A stretch of DNA of 41,542 nt, taken from NCBI GenBank assembly GCA_002480925.1, contig DLDA01000044.1:1-41542 (forward strand), in the 5' to 3' direction. The notes beneath the pieces are model-generated. The model made no database searches. It had not been told where the DNA came from and saw only the letters and a program-made list of their open reading frames with translations. Made by a program: the position numbers and the translations under genes. Below, one piece after another: positions 17,011-24,918 of this stretch. The DNA comes from Lachnospiraceae bacterium UBA7784. Lineage in GTDB: Bacteria > Bacillota > Clostridia > Lachnospirales > Lachnospiraceae. Position 1 is the first letter of the stretch, and each line of letters starts with the position of its first letter.

Positions 17011-18763
17011 TAATTGCGGCGAGCTAAGGTTAAAGGATGTCGGCAGGGAGGTTACTCTCTGCGGCTGGCTTGAAAATGACAGGGAGGTAGGAAGCAATCT
17101 TTCTTTTATAGTGCTTAGAGACTTCTATGGCATAACCCAGATCACGGCGGATACCGAGGAGATGGTAAAGGCCTTTGCCGCCATCAATAAGGAATCGACT
17201 ATTAGGGTAGAGGGAACCGTAAGAGAGAGAAGCTCCAAGAACCCTAAGCTCCCTACGGGTGATATAGAGGTGGTGCCGACAAAGGTCACTGTCCTCGGAA
17301 AATGTACCCATGAGGCTCTTCCATTTGAGATAAATCACAGCAGGGAGGCTGATGAGAGCGCAAGGCTTAAGTACCGTTATCTTGATCTGAGAAACCCTGA
17401 GGTAAAGAATAACATAATACTGAGGAGCAAGGTGGTAAGGGCTCTGCGTCAGGCTATGGAGGACCATGGCTTCATAGAGATCACTACACCTATTCTCACA
17501 GCTTCATCTCCTGAGGGAGCAAGGGATTATCTGGTTCCGGCCAGAAAGCATCCGGGCACCTTTTATGCCCTTCCTCAGGCTCCTCAGCAGTTCAAGCAGC
17601 TCCTTATGGTATCAGGAATTGACCGCTACTTCCAGATAGCGCCATGTTTCCGTGATGAGGACGCCAGAGGCGACAGATCTCCGGGAGAATTCTACCAGCT
17701 CGATATGGAGATGTCCTTTGCTAGTCAGGAGGATGTCTTCGATGTGATAGAGGATGTGCTTCCGCCTGTGTTCGAGAAGTTCGGCACCTACAGCAGATCG
17801 AGCAAGGCTCCTTTTGTCCGTATCCCTTACCTTCAGGCACTTGAGAAATACGGAACTGACAAACCTGATCTCCGTATCGATCTTACAGCTACCGATGCGA
17901 CTGAGCTTATGAAGGGGACCGGCTTCGGCCCGTTTGAAGAGGACGGGGCAGTGGTAAAGGCATGCGTGATCAGCGATTTCCATCAGAGCAGGAAGTTTAT
18001 CGACAAATGCTGTGATCAGGTAGAGGTAATAAGCGGCGCAAAGCCATACTGGTTCAGAGTAGATGAGAACGGTGAGATAGCGGGCGGTATCTCCAAGTTC
18101 GTAAAGCCGTCATCCGATCGGATAAAGGAGGTGCTTGGACTTTCAGAGGATACCCTTGTGGTACTTTCAGCAGGAAAGAAGACCCAGGCCATAAAGACCA
18201 TAGGTTCAGTGATCAAGATATTCGGAGAGAATGTACCTGGGCATATGGACAAGGAACAGTACCAGTTCCTGTGGATAGTGGATTTCCCTATGTATGAGAT
18301 CGGTGAGGAATCCGGAGAGCTCGAGTTCTGCCACAATCCTTTCTCTATGCCTAAGGGAGGACTTGATACTCTTGAAAAGGCAGCAGCAGGAGAGATAGAT
18401 CCTCTTACTATTACAGCCGATCAGTATGATCTGGTAGTCAACGGAGTCGAGCTTTCCTCAGGAGCAGTAAGAAACCATGATCCTGAGATAATGGTAAAGG
18501 CCTTTGAGCTTGTAAACCTTAGTGAGGACGATGTCAGAGCCAAGTTCCCGGCGCTTTACAATGCCTTCAGCTATGGAGCACCTCCTCATGCAGGAATAGC
18601 TCCTGGTGTCGACCGCATGGTCATGCTGCTTGCCGGAGAGGATTCGATCAGGGAGATCATTCCTTTCCCTATGAATAAGAATGCGATGGATCTGATGATG
18701 GGTGCTCCTGGAAAGGTAACGGACGCCCAGCTTAAAGAGCTTCATATTAAGATTGATGAATAA
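16991..18763 (+). CDS. aspS: Aspartyl-tRNA synthetase
   Basis: Charges tRNA-Asp, class II synthetase, 590 residues, bacterial type with the GAD insertion. The N-terminal OB fold starts with CGWLENDREVGSNLSFIVLRD. Motif 2 is CFRDEDARGDRSPGEFYQLD, a variant of the common DLRADRQPEFTQ version. Motif 3 is GIAPGVDRMVMLLAG. The ATG overlaps the end of hisS by 20 bases in another frame. A PAS protein gene follows after 16 bases and is probably on the same transcript. Family certain; discrimination between Asp-only and Asp/Asn charging cannot be read with confidence. Confidence 0.95.
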   Translation: MTQQRTDNCGELRLKDVGREVTLCGWLENDREVGSNLSFIVLRDFYGITQITADTEEMVKAFAAINKESTIRVEGTVRERSSKNPKLPTGDIEVVPTKVTVLGKCTHEALPFEINHSREADESARLKYRYLDLRNPEVKNNIILRSKVVRALRQAMEDHGFIEITTPILTASSPEGARDYLVPARKHPGTFYALPQAPQQFKQLLMVSGIDRYFQIAPCFRDEDARGDRSPGEFYQLDMEMSFASQEDVFDVIEDVLPPVFEKFGTYSRSSKAPFVRIPYLQALEKYGTDKPDLRIDLTATDATELMKGTGFGPFEEDGAVVKACVISDFHQSRKFIDKCCDQVEVISGAKPYWFRVDENGEIAGGISKFVKPSSDRIKEVLGLSEDTLVVLSAGKKTQAIKTIGSVIKIFGENVPGHMDKEQYQFLWIVDFPMYEIGEESGELEFCHNPFSMPKGGLDTLEKAAAGEIDPLTITADQYDLVVNGVELSSGAVRNHDPEIMVKAFELVNLSEDDVRAKFPALYNAFSYGAPPHAGIAPGVDRMVMLLAGEDSIREIIPFPMNKNAMDLMMGAPGKVTDAQLKELHIKIDE

Positions 18764-18779
18764 GGATCGGAGCACGAAT

Positions 18780-19484
18780 ATGGAAAATGAATTTCATTTC
18801 AATAAGCAGGAAAAGAAGTTTTTAAAGGAGTTCCCGGGAATGCTCGTGATATTCCAGGTGCTTGACGGGATGGATAAGGTTGTGATGGCAAGCGATCAGA
18901 TGCTTGCCGAGCTCAAGTTGACATTTCCGGAGCTTCAGATCTACTTTGTGAACGGATACAAGCCGGTGGTCAGATATACCTCGCCAGAGGGCGAGACAAG
19001 GGTCTTCATGGGAAAGGAGACCAGCCAGAAGAGAAAGCACTGTGTGCTGCGCTATGTGACCTATGCTGATGTGACAGGACTTTTCCTCCGTCTGGACAAG
19101 TATGATCAGATGGAGGGAGATCTTCACTCTGACAGCTTCTATAAGGAGATACTTGACAGTATTGATGTAGGAGTTTTCTGGAAGGATGAAAAGGGCCGCT
19201 TTACTGGTGTAAACAGGGCTTTCCTTGAAACATATGGATTCGAAAAGGAAGAGGATGTGGTAGGAAAGACTGATGAGGATATGGGATGGCACAGCTCACC
19301 GGAGGTTTTCGCCGGAGAAGAAGAAAAGGTGCTCTCCGGTCAGAAGAGCACCCTTGTGACTACCAAAAACCTGATCCAGGGACGCGAGCGGGATATAGCT
19401 GCCAGCAAGGCTCCGCTCTATGATAAGAACGGAAATGTCTGTGGCCTGGTAGGCTCATTTGTAGATATCACTCCCCTGATGTAG
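18780..19484 (+). CDS. Stand-alone PAS domain protein
   Basis: 234 residues. The first ~110 residues are a small alpha/beta region I do not recognise, beginning with FPGMLVIFQVLDGMDKVVMA. Residues ~118-232 form a PAS domain (ILDSIDVGVFWKDEKGRFTG through SFVDITPLM). The protein stops where a GGDEF, kinase or other output domain would normally follow. Start chosen at 18780 because GGAG lies about 7 nt before it; an in-frame ATG at 18753 inside aspS has no better site. No membrane helices. Role unknown; it could be a sensor acting through a partner, or the remnant of a longer signalling gene. Confidence 0.7.
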   Translation: MENEFHFNKQEKKFLKEFPGMLVIFQVLDGMDKVVMASDQMLAELKLTFPELQIYFVNGYKPVVRYTSPEGETRVFMGKETSQKRKHCVLRYVTYADVTGLFLRLDKYDQMEGDLHSDSFYKEILDSIDVGVFWKDEKGRFTGVNRAFLETYGFEKEEDVVGKTDEDMGWHSSPEVFAGEEEKVLSGQKSTLVTTKNLIQGRERDIAASKAPLYDKNGNVCGLVGSFVDITPLM

Positions 19485-19493
19485 AGCAAATGA

Positions 19494-20006
19494 TCATCTG
19501 GCATAGAGCCCCTCGATCTCACCTATATAAATAGTATGGTCATTGCCATCGGCATACCATTTTTCTCTGATGCCTTCCGGAAGCTTTTCGGAAGGCAGTT
19601 CTATTTCTGCCATTTTCCTGCAGAGTATGATGAAATTTCCCTCGTCGATATAAGGTATTCCATCCTTTTTTCCGATAGTAAGTCCGGCTGTCTTTATCTT
19701 GTCCTCGTCGTGACCGGAGACAGCTCCTAAGTATTTAAGTACATTCTTGTACTTTGACTCATCGGAGTTGAAAAAGGTAAGTGAGAACGAATCGCCCTTA
19801 TCGAGAAGCTCCTTTGTGTAGCGGCTTTTCCTTACATAGACTGTCACGACATTTTTGCCCCAGAGCACGCCTACGCCGCCCCAGCTGACTGTCATCGAGT
19901 TCACACGGTCGCCGTCGCATGAGGTCAGGGCAGCCCAGTCGCTTCCTATAAGTCTGAAAGGATTGAAATCTGTTGTATTGATATCCAGGTCCTGAAATGA
20001 ATGCAT
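19494..20006 (-). CDS. Flavin reductase-like FMN-binding protein
   Basis: 170 residues, split-barrel fold of the flavin reductase-like family. Typical segments are NPFRLIGSDWAALTS, NSMTVSWGGVGVLWG, VYVRKSRYTKELLD and FSLTFFNSDE. It probably binds FMN and works in redox or electron transfer; many relatives have no known substrate. AGGAGG lies 7 nt before the ATG, and a strong promoter lies at 20030-20058. It converges with the PAS gene, whose stop is only 9 bases away, with no clear hairpin between. Confidence 0.88.
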   Translation of the reverse strand: MHSFQDLDINTTDFNPFRLIGSDWAALTSCDGDRVNSMTVSWGGVGVLWGKNVVTVYVRKSRYTKELLDKGDSFSLTFFNSDESKYKNVLKYLGAVSGHDEDKIKTAGLTIGKKDGIPYIDEGNFIILCRKMAEIELPSEKLPEGIREKWYADGNDHTIYIGEIEGLYAR

Positions 20007-20029
20007 TATTTTTCCTCCTTGTCATATTT

Positions 20030-20058
20030 ATTATATACTACATAAATGTCTCTTTCAA
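20030..20058 (-). promoter_or_regulatory. Promoter of flavin reductase gene
   Basis: On the minus strand: -35 TTGAAA (20053-20058), 17-nt spacer, -10 TATAAT (20030-20035). The -35 begins two bases after the U-run that ends the small RNA at 20060. Confidence 0.8.
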
Positions 20059-20059
20059 C

Positions 20060-20164
20060 AAAAAAGAAAGCATCCTGGGGAAAGATGCTTTCAAAAGGGG
20101 GGTTATAAAAATATAAAAGGGGAAATGATCTAAGGAATTTTAAAGGGGGTTCATTCCTTAAGTC
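20060..20164 (-). ncRNA. Predicted C-rich small RNA
   Basis: A leftward transcription unit of about 105 nt with no open reading frame of note. The promoter at 20171-20199 puts the start near 20164. Hairpin 1: TAAGGAAT/ATTCCTTA (pairing 20131-20138 with 20153-20160) with CCCCC in its loop. A linker holds CCCC and CCCCCC between AT-rich stretches. It ends in a perfect 9-bp terminator hairpin GAAAGCATC/GATGCTTTC (20066-20074, 20084-20092) with CCCC in the loop, then six U. Four C-runs exposed in loops or linkers resemble the C-rich regions of RsaE/RoxS-type Firmicutes sRNAs, which pair with Shine-Dalgarno sequences. Identity as such an sRNA is inference. Confidence 0.65.
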
Positions 20165-20170
20165 TCTTAT

Positions 20171-20199
20171 AGTATAATACGGATTCTGCTTTCAGGCAA
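20171..20199 (-). promoter_or_regulatory. Promoter of predicted small RNA
   Basis: On the minus strand: -35 TTGCCT (20194-20199), 17-nt spacer, -10 TATACT (20171-20176). The only gene-like unit before the next minus-strand terminator is the C-rich RNA. Confidence 0.65.
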
Positions 20200-20305
20200 T
20201 AGTCAAACCGACAGTATTAACAAAAAAGTGACTGCATTTTTGTAGAAATATACCAAAACATATGTACAGTATGACTGATATAGTGATTTTTTTATAAAAA
20301 AGAGT

Positions 20306-20311
20306 TACAAT
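20306..20311 (+). promoter_or_regulatory. -10 box of a possible leaderless promoter
   Basis: TACAAT ends 7 nt before the ATG at 20319, where transcription would be expected to start. The -35 region (GTGATT at 20283-20288, 17-nt spacing) is weak. No Shine-Dalgarno is seen before the ATG, which fits a leaderless mRNA. Confidence 0.4.
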
Positions 20312-20318
20312 GTAGCCT

Positions 20319-21815
20319 ATGATAGATTCAGAGAGCTTAATAAAAGACCTGATAGCCAAAAGGGAGCTGCGAGTGACCCTGTCGGCTATCAGAGAATATA
20401 TAAGAGAGGGAGATAAGAGCCTGGCAGCAGGGATTTCAGAGGATAAGGACTGCCTTGATGCATTGAGATCCGCCCTTGATTCTTCTGATCCTAAAGAGAG
20501 GAAGTCGGCTGTTCTTCTTATTGGAGAGCTTCCTCTAGGCAAAGATCTGGCTGCATCATTTTTGAAGGCTCTTATGACAGGTTACGGTAAGGAGAGAACT
20601 CTTTTTGTAAGGGAAAGCTATCTGAAGTCGATAAGAGCCTTATCAGACATAAGTCCACTTGGAACGGATGATCTAAGGGCCCTTAGAGCAAGGCTTGTTC
20701 AGATAGATAGCGGTTCATTTACTGAGGAGGATATGAAGCATATTCTCTCAGAGAGAAAGCAGCTCATACAGATCCCCGGCATGGCCGAAAGGAGAGAGGC
20801 GGCAGAGTTTGTGGAGCCGGAGTCGGCAGGACTTTTTCTGCTTCCTGTAAAGGGTCTCTATCGGCCATTGAAAGAGGAGCTCATGAGCAGAGGCATAGAC
20901 AAGGGCTATTCGTCCGCCGGAGTCCTTGTAGCTGCTTCTAATGTAGAAAAGGTAAGGGACTGCAGGCTTTACCAGAGCTTCTGGTACCGGATAAGAGGGC
21001 GCTTCTCAGGGAAGACAGAGACTCTTTCAGATGAGATCAGGAACAGCGGTCTGCCTGATCTTCTCCTGAGCGCATATAAGAGCAGGGTCGTTTCAATAAG
21101 GATAAATGTGCATCAGAGAAAGGATGGCAGCTCCTCTGCTTCAAAGCGCTTTGCTCCGGAGCTTTTATATCTGCTGAGAGGAAGGGCTGTAAACACAGCT
21201 CCCTATGATCTGACGCTTCATTTCCTCCCCAGAAAGTCAGGGGGCTTAATCCTCTTTGCAGATCCTGCCGGGGCCAGAGATCAGCGCTTTTCATATGTGA
21301 GGGAAAGACTTTCTACATCCATGCAGCCTGTAAAGGCAGCTATAATGGTTTATCTGGTAAGAAATTATCTCCATCAGGATGCAAGGGTGTTTGATCCGTT
21401 CTCAGGGAACGGGACCTTATTACTGGAAAGGGATCAGTATCTTACGACAAGGGTTATGTTTGCGGCAGATACAAATCCCCTGGCTATTAGGGCCGGAGAG
21501 GAGAATGCCCGGCTAAAGGGCAGGAGGGTGTACTTTGTAAGGAGGAGCGCATTTACATTTGAAAGCGACAGACCCTTTGATGAGATCATTTCCGAGCTTC
21601 CGGATCTCTACGAGAAGAGTGATGCGGACAGGGATGAATTCTATACAATGACAGGGGAGACTATGGAAAGGCTGCTCGCGCCAAAAGGAAGAGCCTTCCT
21701 TCTGGCTGGAGGCAATGAGATAAAGGCTATGATCAGAAAAAGCGGTAGTCTATCCTTCCTCGAGGAGATTCCCTTTGATGACAGAAGAAGTATTTACGTA
21801 ATAGAACGGATTTAG
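20319..21815 (+). CDS. HEAT-like / SAM-dependent RNA methyltransferase fusion
   Basis: 498 residues. About 1-130 is all-helical with HEAT-like repeats (for example SALDSSDPKERKSAVLLIGE). About 165-330 resembles the lead-in region of THUMP-type RNA methyltransferases and ends FSYVRERLSTSMQPVKAAIM. About 340-498 is a class I methyltransferase with SAM motif DPFSGNGTLLLERD (Asp359). At the catalytic motif IV position the protein reads SELPDL (425-430), not the NPPY/NPPF of amino-methylating enzymes, so chemistry or activity is uncertain. A Trm11/TrmN-like tRNA modification role is the best guess. The next gene begins 2 bases after its stop, so both are cotranscribed. Confidence 0.65.
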   Translation: MIDSESLIKDLIAKRELRVTLSAIREYIREGDKSLAAGISEDKDCLDALRSALDSSDPKERKSAVLLIGELPLGKDLAASFLKALMTGYGKERTLFVRESYLKSIRALSDISPLGTDDLRALRARLVQIDSGSFTEEDMKHILSERKQLIQIPGMAERREAAEFVEPESAGLFLLPVKGLYRPLKEELMSRGIDKGYSSAGVLVAASNVEKVRDCRLYQSFWYRIRGRFSGKTETLSDEIRNSGLPDLLLSAYKSRVVSIRINVHQRKDGSSSASKRFAPELLYLLRGRAVNTAPYDLTLHFLPRKSGGLILFADPAGARDQRFSYVRERLSTSMQPVKAAIMVYLVRNYLHQDARVFDPFSGNGTLLLERDQYLTTRVMFAADTNPLAIRAGEENARLKGRRVYFVRRSAFTFESDRPFDEIISELPDLYEKSDADRDEFYTMTGETMERLLAPKGRAFLLAGGNEIKAMIRKSGSLSFLEEIPFDDRRSIYVIERI

Positions 21816-21817
21816 TA

Positions 21818-24376
21818 ATGTGGGATTCAAAGACAAACAGACAGAAGGCAATAGAGATAATAAAGGAGCTGTTAAGGACCTACTCTCTTTCAGGACTGCT
21901 GGCTGATGTGAGCGGGGATGTATATCTGTCGTATTTTACAGATATGGATGTCCAGACCCGCTTTTATGAGGAGGTTGACAGGAGAACGATAGAAGGGATA
22001 AGGTCCGGCTTCAGCGATTATGAGTCGACGGATGTGACAGACAGGAGCTTTAAGGATGTTTTTCTAAGGACCATAGCTGTAAGGAATCAGGAGGGCAGGG
22101 TAAGGGCCTATATGTTCCTTATTGGAACTGACAGGGACGACTCCTGCGACCAGGCTACAAAGGTGCTTAAGGATATCCTCTCCATGTTTGCAGACGCAGG
22201 AGAGGAGCTTAGGAGAAGTGCCGAAAAGGAGGAAAAGGAAGTCTCGGATTCCAGCCGACTGGCCCGTGAAAGGAGATACTACAGGAATCTTTCTCTGTTA
22301 CTGGGCGATACAGTGACGGATACGGATAAGGGCGATCCTGTGGAGAGGATAGTAAAGAGGATAGGCACATGTGTAAGCTTTGACAGAGCTATGCTTATTA
22401 GCTTAAGAGATGGGCAGATAAAGGACATAAAGGAATATGTCTCATCCGGACACGACTTAAGGGACCGCCTGTACGGGCTTGAGGCCTCTCTGCTTTCCTT
22501 CCTTGACGGAAAGGATTATACCATCTCATCTGATTCTCTTGTATCCGAAAGGATAAAGGGTCTTCTGGAAAAGCTTGGGATTTCTGCCGCTATATTTTAC
22601 TGCCTTGATAAGAGCAGTGAGGGGACTGACTATTTGTGCCTTGCAAGCCTTGAGGGTGAGCGTATCTTCGGAAGTGATGAGATAGACTTTGTAAATGATG
22701 CCATTCGAATACTTAAGCTTAAGAGAAGGGAAAGCTCTCTTTCTTCCCTGCTCAGGGGATCGAATGATTTTATCAGGACCTTTTATGATAGCATGCGCTT
22801 TGCAGTCGCTATCTTTGATGACAAGACCAAGGAGCTCATCTACAGAAACAGGGCATGCGAGGAGATATTTTCTGATCCGGTAAATGAGGAGCTTTTCAGG
22901 AGGAGATTCGTGATCGGGGACTCAGGTGCAGAGGCTGCCAGGGCTCCCAAGGAATTTGCCTCTGCTGGGAGCGGAGATGTCTATCTGGTATATACTACGA
23001 TAGCTGCCTGGCAGGACGGCTCTACTGTTGATGTCTATACTATTAACGATATCACTCAGCAGAAGCAGTATCAGAAGAGGATAAAGGAGTCGGCCGATCT
23101 CGACGACCTTACAGGTCTTTACAACCGCCACAGATTCCATCTGGATTTCGCTACCTGCATAGATGATGCCTCTGTAAGCAGGGAGCAGGGTACTCTTATC
23201 TTTGTGGATCTCGATGACTTTAATGCCTTAAATGATGGTCTGGGCCATGTGCTTGCAGACAGGTTCTTAAAGAAGGCAGCCTGGTCCATCCAGCAGGCAG
23301 TAAAGAAATATGCCCAGTGCTATCGCCTCGGCGGTGACCAGTTCGCTGTTTTAGTGCCTTATTCAAGCCATGAAAATCTGGAGCAGATAACCGCTGATAT
23401 TAGAGAACGATTCGAAAGGCCCTTCTCACTTGATGATAATGAATACTACTGTACGGCCTGTATGGGAATAGTAAACTTCCCTGCTGACGGCGACAATGAG
23501 GATCTCCTGCTCCAGAGAGTAGACTATGCTCTTCATCAGGCCAAGAAGGAAGGCAAGAACAAGACAGAATATTTCTCACATGTATCCTACAAGATGACTG
23601 GAGACCGTATAGGCCTGGAGAAGGCCTTGAGAGAGGCTGTGGCCGATGACTGCAGGGAGTTTGTGGTTTACTACCAGCCTGTCGTGGAGATAAGGAATGG
23701 AAGGCCGGTCTGTTGCGGGGCTGAGGCCCTTGTCAGATGGAATTCCAGCAAGCTGGGCTTCATGACTCCTGACAAGTTTATTTCTCTGGCGGAGTATCTG
23801 GGACTTATAGTTCCTATAGATGAGCATGTACTTATCACAGCCACCCGCAAATGTCGCTACTGGAACGATAACGGTCATCCGGACTACAGAATCAATGTGA
23901 ACCTGTCGGTCGTCCAGCTCCTTCAGAACGATGTAGTCGATGTGATAGCCAATGCTATAAAGATCACAGGTATAAACCCTGACAATCTGATCCTTGAGAT
24001 CACAGAGGGCATGGCGATAAACGATATGGACCATATGAAGGAGGTGCTCACCTCTATCCATGACCTTGGAGTCCGTCTGGCTCTTGACGATTTCGGGACG
24101 GGCTATTCGTCCCTGTCAAGGATAAAGGATTTCCCTCTTGATGAGATAAAGATTGACCGCTGCTTCGTAAAGGATATAGACAGTGACAGCTTCTCCGATG
24201 CCTTTGTCCGCTCTGTTTCGCAGCTTGCTGATGCTGTGGATATGAACGTCGTAGTCGAGGGAGTGGAGAGAGGACCTCAGAAGGACAAGCTTCTTGACAT
24301 GAATATATCCATGATTCAGGGCTTCCTTTTTGACCGTCCGCTGACAGTTGATGAATTTGATAAAAAATATATGTAA
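21818..24376 (+). CDS. GGDEF-EAL c-di-GMP phosphodiesterase with degenerate GGDEF
   Basis: 852 residues, cytoplasmic. About 1-160 unknown, 160-300 GAF-like, 310-420 PAS-like, then GGDEF (about 430-585) and EAL (about 595-852). The cyclase motif is GGDQF (505-509): the metal-binding Glu is Gln, so cyclase activity is doubtful and the domain may only bind GTP. The EAL domain keeps the catalytic set: EALVRW (Glu636), NVNLSV, LEITEG, LALDDFGTGYSSL (Asp757, Asp758), IKIDR, EGVE and QGFLFDRPL. It is therefore expected to hydrolyse c-di-GMP. It starts 2 bases after the methyltransferase stop. No membrane helices. Confidence 0.9.
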   Translation: MWDSKTNRQKAIEIIKELLRTYSLSGLLADVSGDVYLSYFTDMDVQTRFYEEVDRRTIEGIRSGFSDYESTDVTDRSFKDVFLRTIAVRNQEGRVRAYMFLIGTDRDDSCDQATKVLKDILSMFADAGEELRRSAEKEEKEVSDSSRLARERRYYRNLSLLLGDTVTDTDKGDPVERIVKRIGTCVSFDRAMLISLRDGQIKDIKEYVSSGHDLRDRLYGLEASLLSFLDGKDYTISSDSLVSERIKGLLEKLGISAAIFYCLDKSSEGTDYLCLASLEGERIFGSDEIDFVNDAIRILKLKRRESSLSSLLRGSNDFIRTFYDSMRFAVAIFDDKTKELIYRNRACEEIFSDPVNEELFRRRFVIGDSGAEAARAPKEFASAGSGDVYLVYTTIAAWQDGSTVDVYTINDITQQKQYQKRIKESADLDDLTGLYNRHRFHLDFATCIDDASVSREQGTLIFVDLDDFNALNDGLGHVLADRFLKKAAWSIQQAVKKYAQCYRLGGDQFAVLVPYSSHENLEQITADIRERFERPFSLDDNEYYCTACMGIVNFPADGDNEDLLLQRVDYALHQAKKEGKNKTEYFSHVSYKMTGDRIGLEKALREAVADDCREFVVYYQPVVEIRNGRPVCCGAEALVRWNSSKLGFMTPDKFISLAEYLGLIVPIDEHVLITATRKCRYWNDNGHPDYRINVNLSVVQLLQNDVVDVIANAIKITGINPDNLILEITEGMAINDMDHMKEVLTSIHDLGVRLALDDFGTGYSSLSRIKDFPLDEIKIDRCFVKDIDSDSFSDAFVRSVSQLADAVDMNVVVEGVERGPQKDKLLDMNISMIQGFLFDRPLTVDEFDKKYM

Positions 24377-24391
24377 TTTAGAAAAAAGGGG

Positions 24392-24420
24392 TTGACAAGT
24401 GACCAGTCATTTGGTATCAT
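24392..24420 (+). promoter_or_regulatory. Promoter of tRNA-Leu
   Basis: -35 TTGACA (24392-24397, perfect), 17-nt spacer, -10 TATCAT (24415-24420), 36 bases before the tRNA. Confidence 0.85.
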
Positions 24421-24456
24421 ATACATCGTTGTGAGAGCAACAACAACTAAACAGAT

Positions 24457-24540
24457 GCGGAAGTGTCGGAACTGGCAGACGAGCAAGACTAAGGATCTTG
24501 TGGTAGCAATACTGTGTGGGTTCAAGTCCCATCTTCCGCA
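24457..24540 (+). tRNA. tRNA-Leu (anticodon AAG)
   Basis: 84 nt with the long variable arm of leucine tRNAs. Acceptor GCGGAAG/CTTCCGC, D-loop AACTGGCAGACG, anticodon stem CAAGA/TCTTG with loop CTAAGGA giving anticodon AAG (24491-24493), T arm GTGGG-TTCAAGT-CCCAT, discriminator A. CCA is not encoded. A34 is unusual in bacteria, where it is mostly confined to tRNA-Arg(ACG); it would probably be changed to inosine by a TadA-type deaminase (inference). Confidence 0.93.
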
Positions 24541-24551
24541 TTAGCTTTTTA

Positions 24552-24588
24552 GAAGAGCTGTCTGATATTATCAGGCAGCTTCTTTTTT
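24552..24588 (+). terminator. Terminator of tRNA-Leu
   Basis: Hairpin GAAGAGCTGTCTGATA / TATCAGGCAGCTTC with small mismatches, followed by six T. Confidence 0.85.
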
Positions 24589-24592
24589 GCAT

Positions 24593-24615
24593 AAAAACCG
24601 GGTCCAAGGACCCGG
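24593..24615 (-). terminator. Terminator of azlCD
   Basis: CCGGGTCC (24598-24605) pairs with GGACCCGG (24608-24615). Five A on the left give a U-run for leftward transcripts. It ends the MATE-azlC-azlD side just after the azlD stop. Confidence 0.8.
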
Positions 24616-24618
24616 AAC

Positions 24619-24918
24619 TCATATCAGTCTTTCTGCTATAAAGACTGCTGCACAGGCGGCTGCTGCAACGACAGGAAGGCTTTTGCCCCGAAGACCCAGT
24701 GCCACTGCGACAAAAAAGCCTATGACAGCGCTAATAGGGCTTCCTGTCGAGTAAAAGATAGCAGGTATGGTCATCACTGTAAGACAGGTGTAGGGCACAT
24801 AATAGAGAAAGCTGTTTATGAACCTGCTCTTTATCGGCTTCTGAAAGAGTGTAAGAGGCAGCATCCTGATCAGATAGGTAGTGACTGCCATCAGTATTAT
24901 ATATGAGTAGATCTTCAT
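24619..24918 (-). CDS. azlD: AzlD-type branched-chain amino-acid exporter subunit
   Basis: 99 residues, about four membrane helices, small subunit of an AzlCD-type exporter. The pattern TTYLIRMLPL near residues 13-22 is typical of AzlD. It overlaps the end of azlC by 4 bases (ATGA type), so translation is coupled and the proteins work as a complex. Substrate (branched-chain amino acids or analogues) comes from the family only. Confidence 0.9.
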   Translation of the reverse strand: MKIYSYIILMAVTTYLIRMLPLTLFQKPIKSRFINSFLYYVPYTCLTVMTIPAIFYSTGSPISAVIGFFVAVALGLRGKSLPVVAAAACAAVFIAERLI

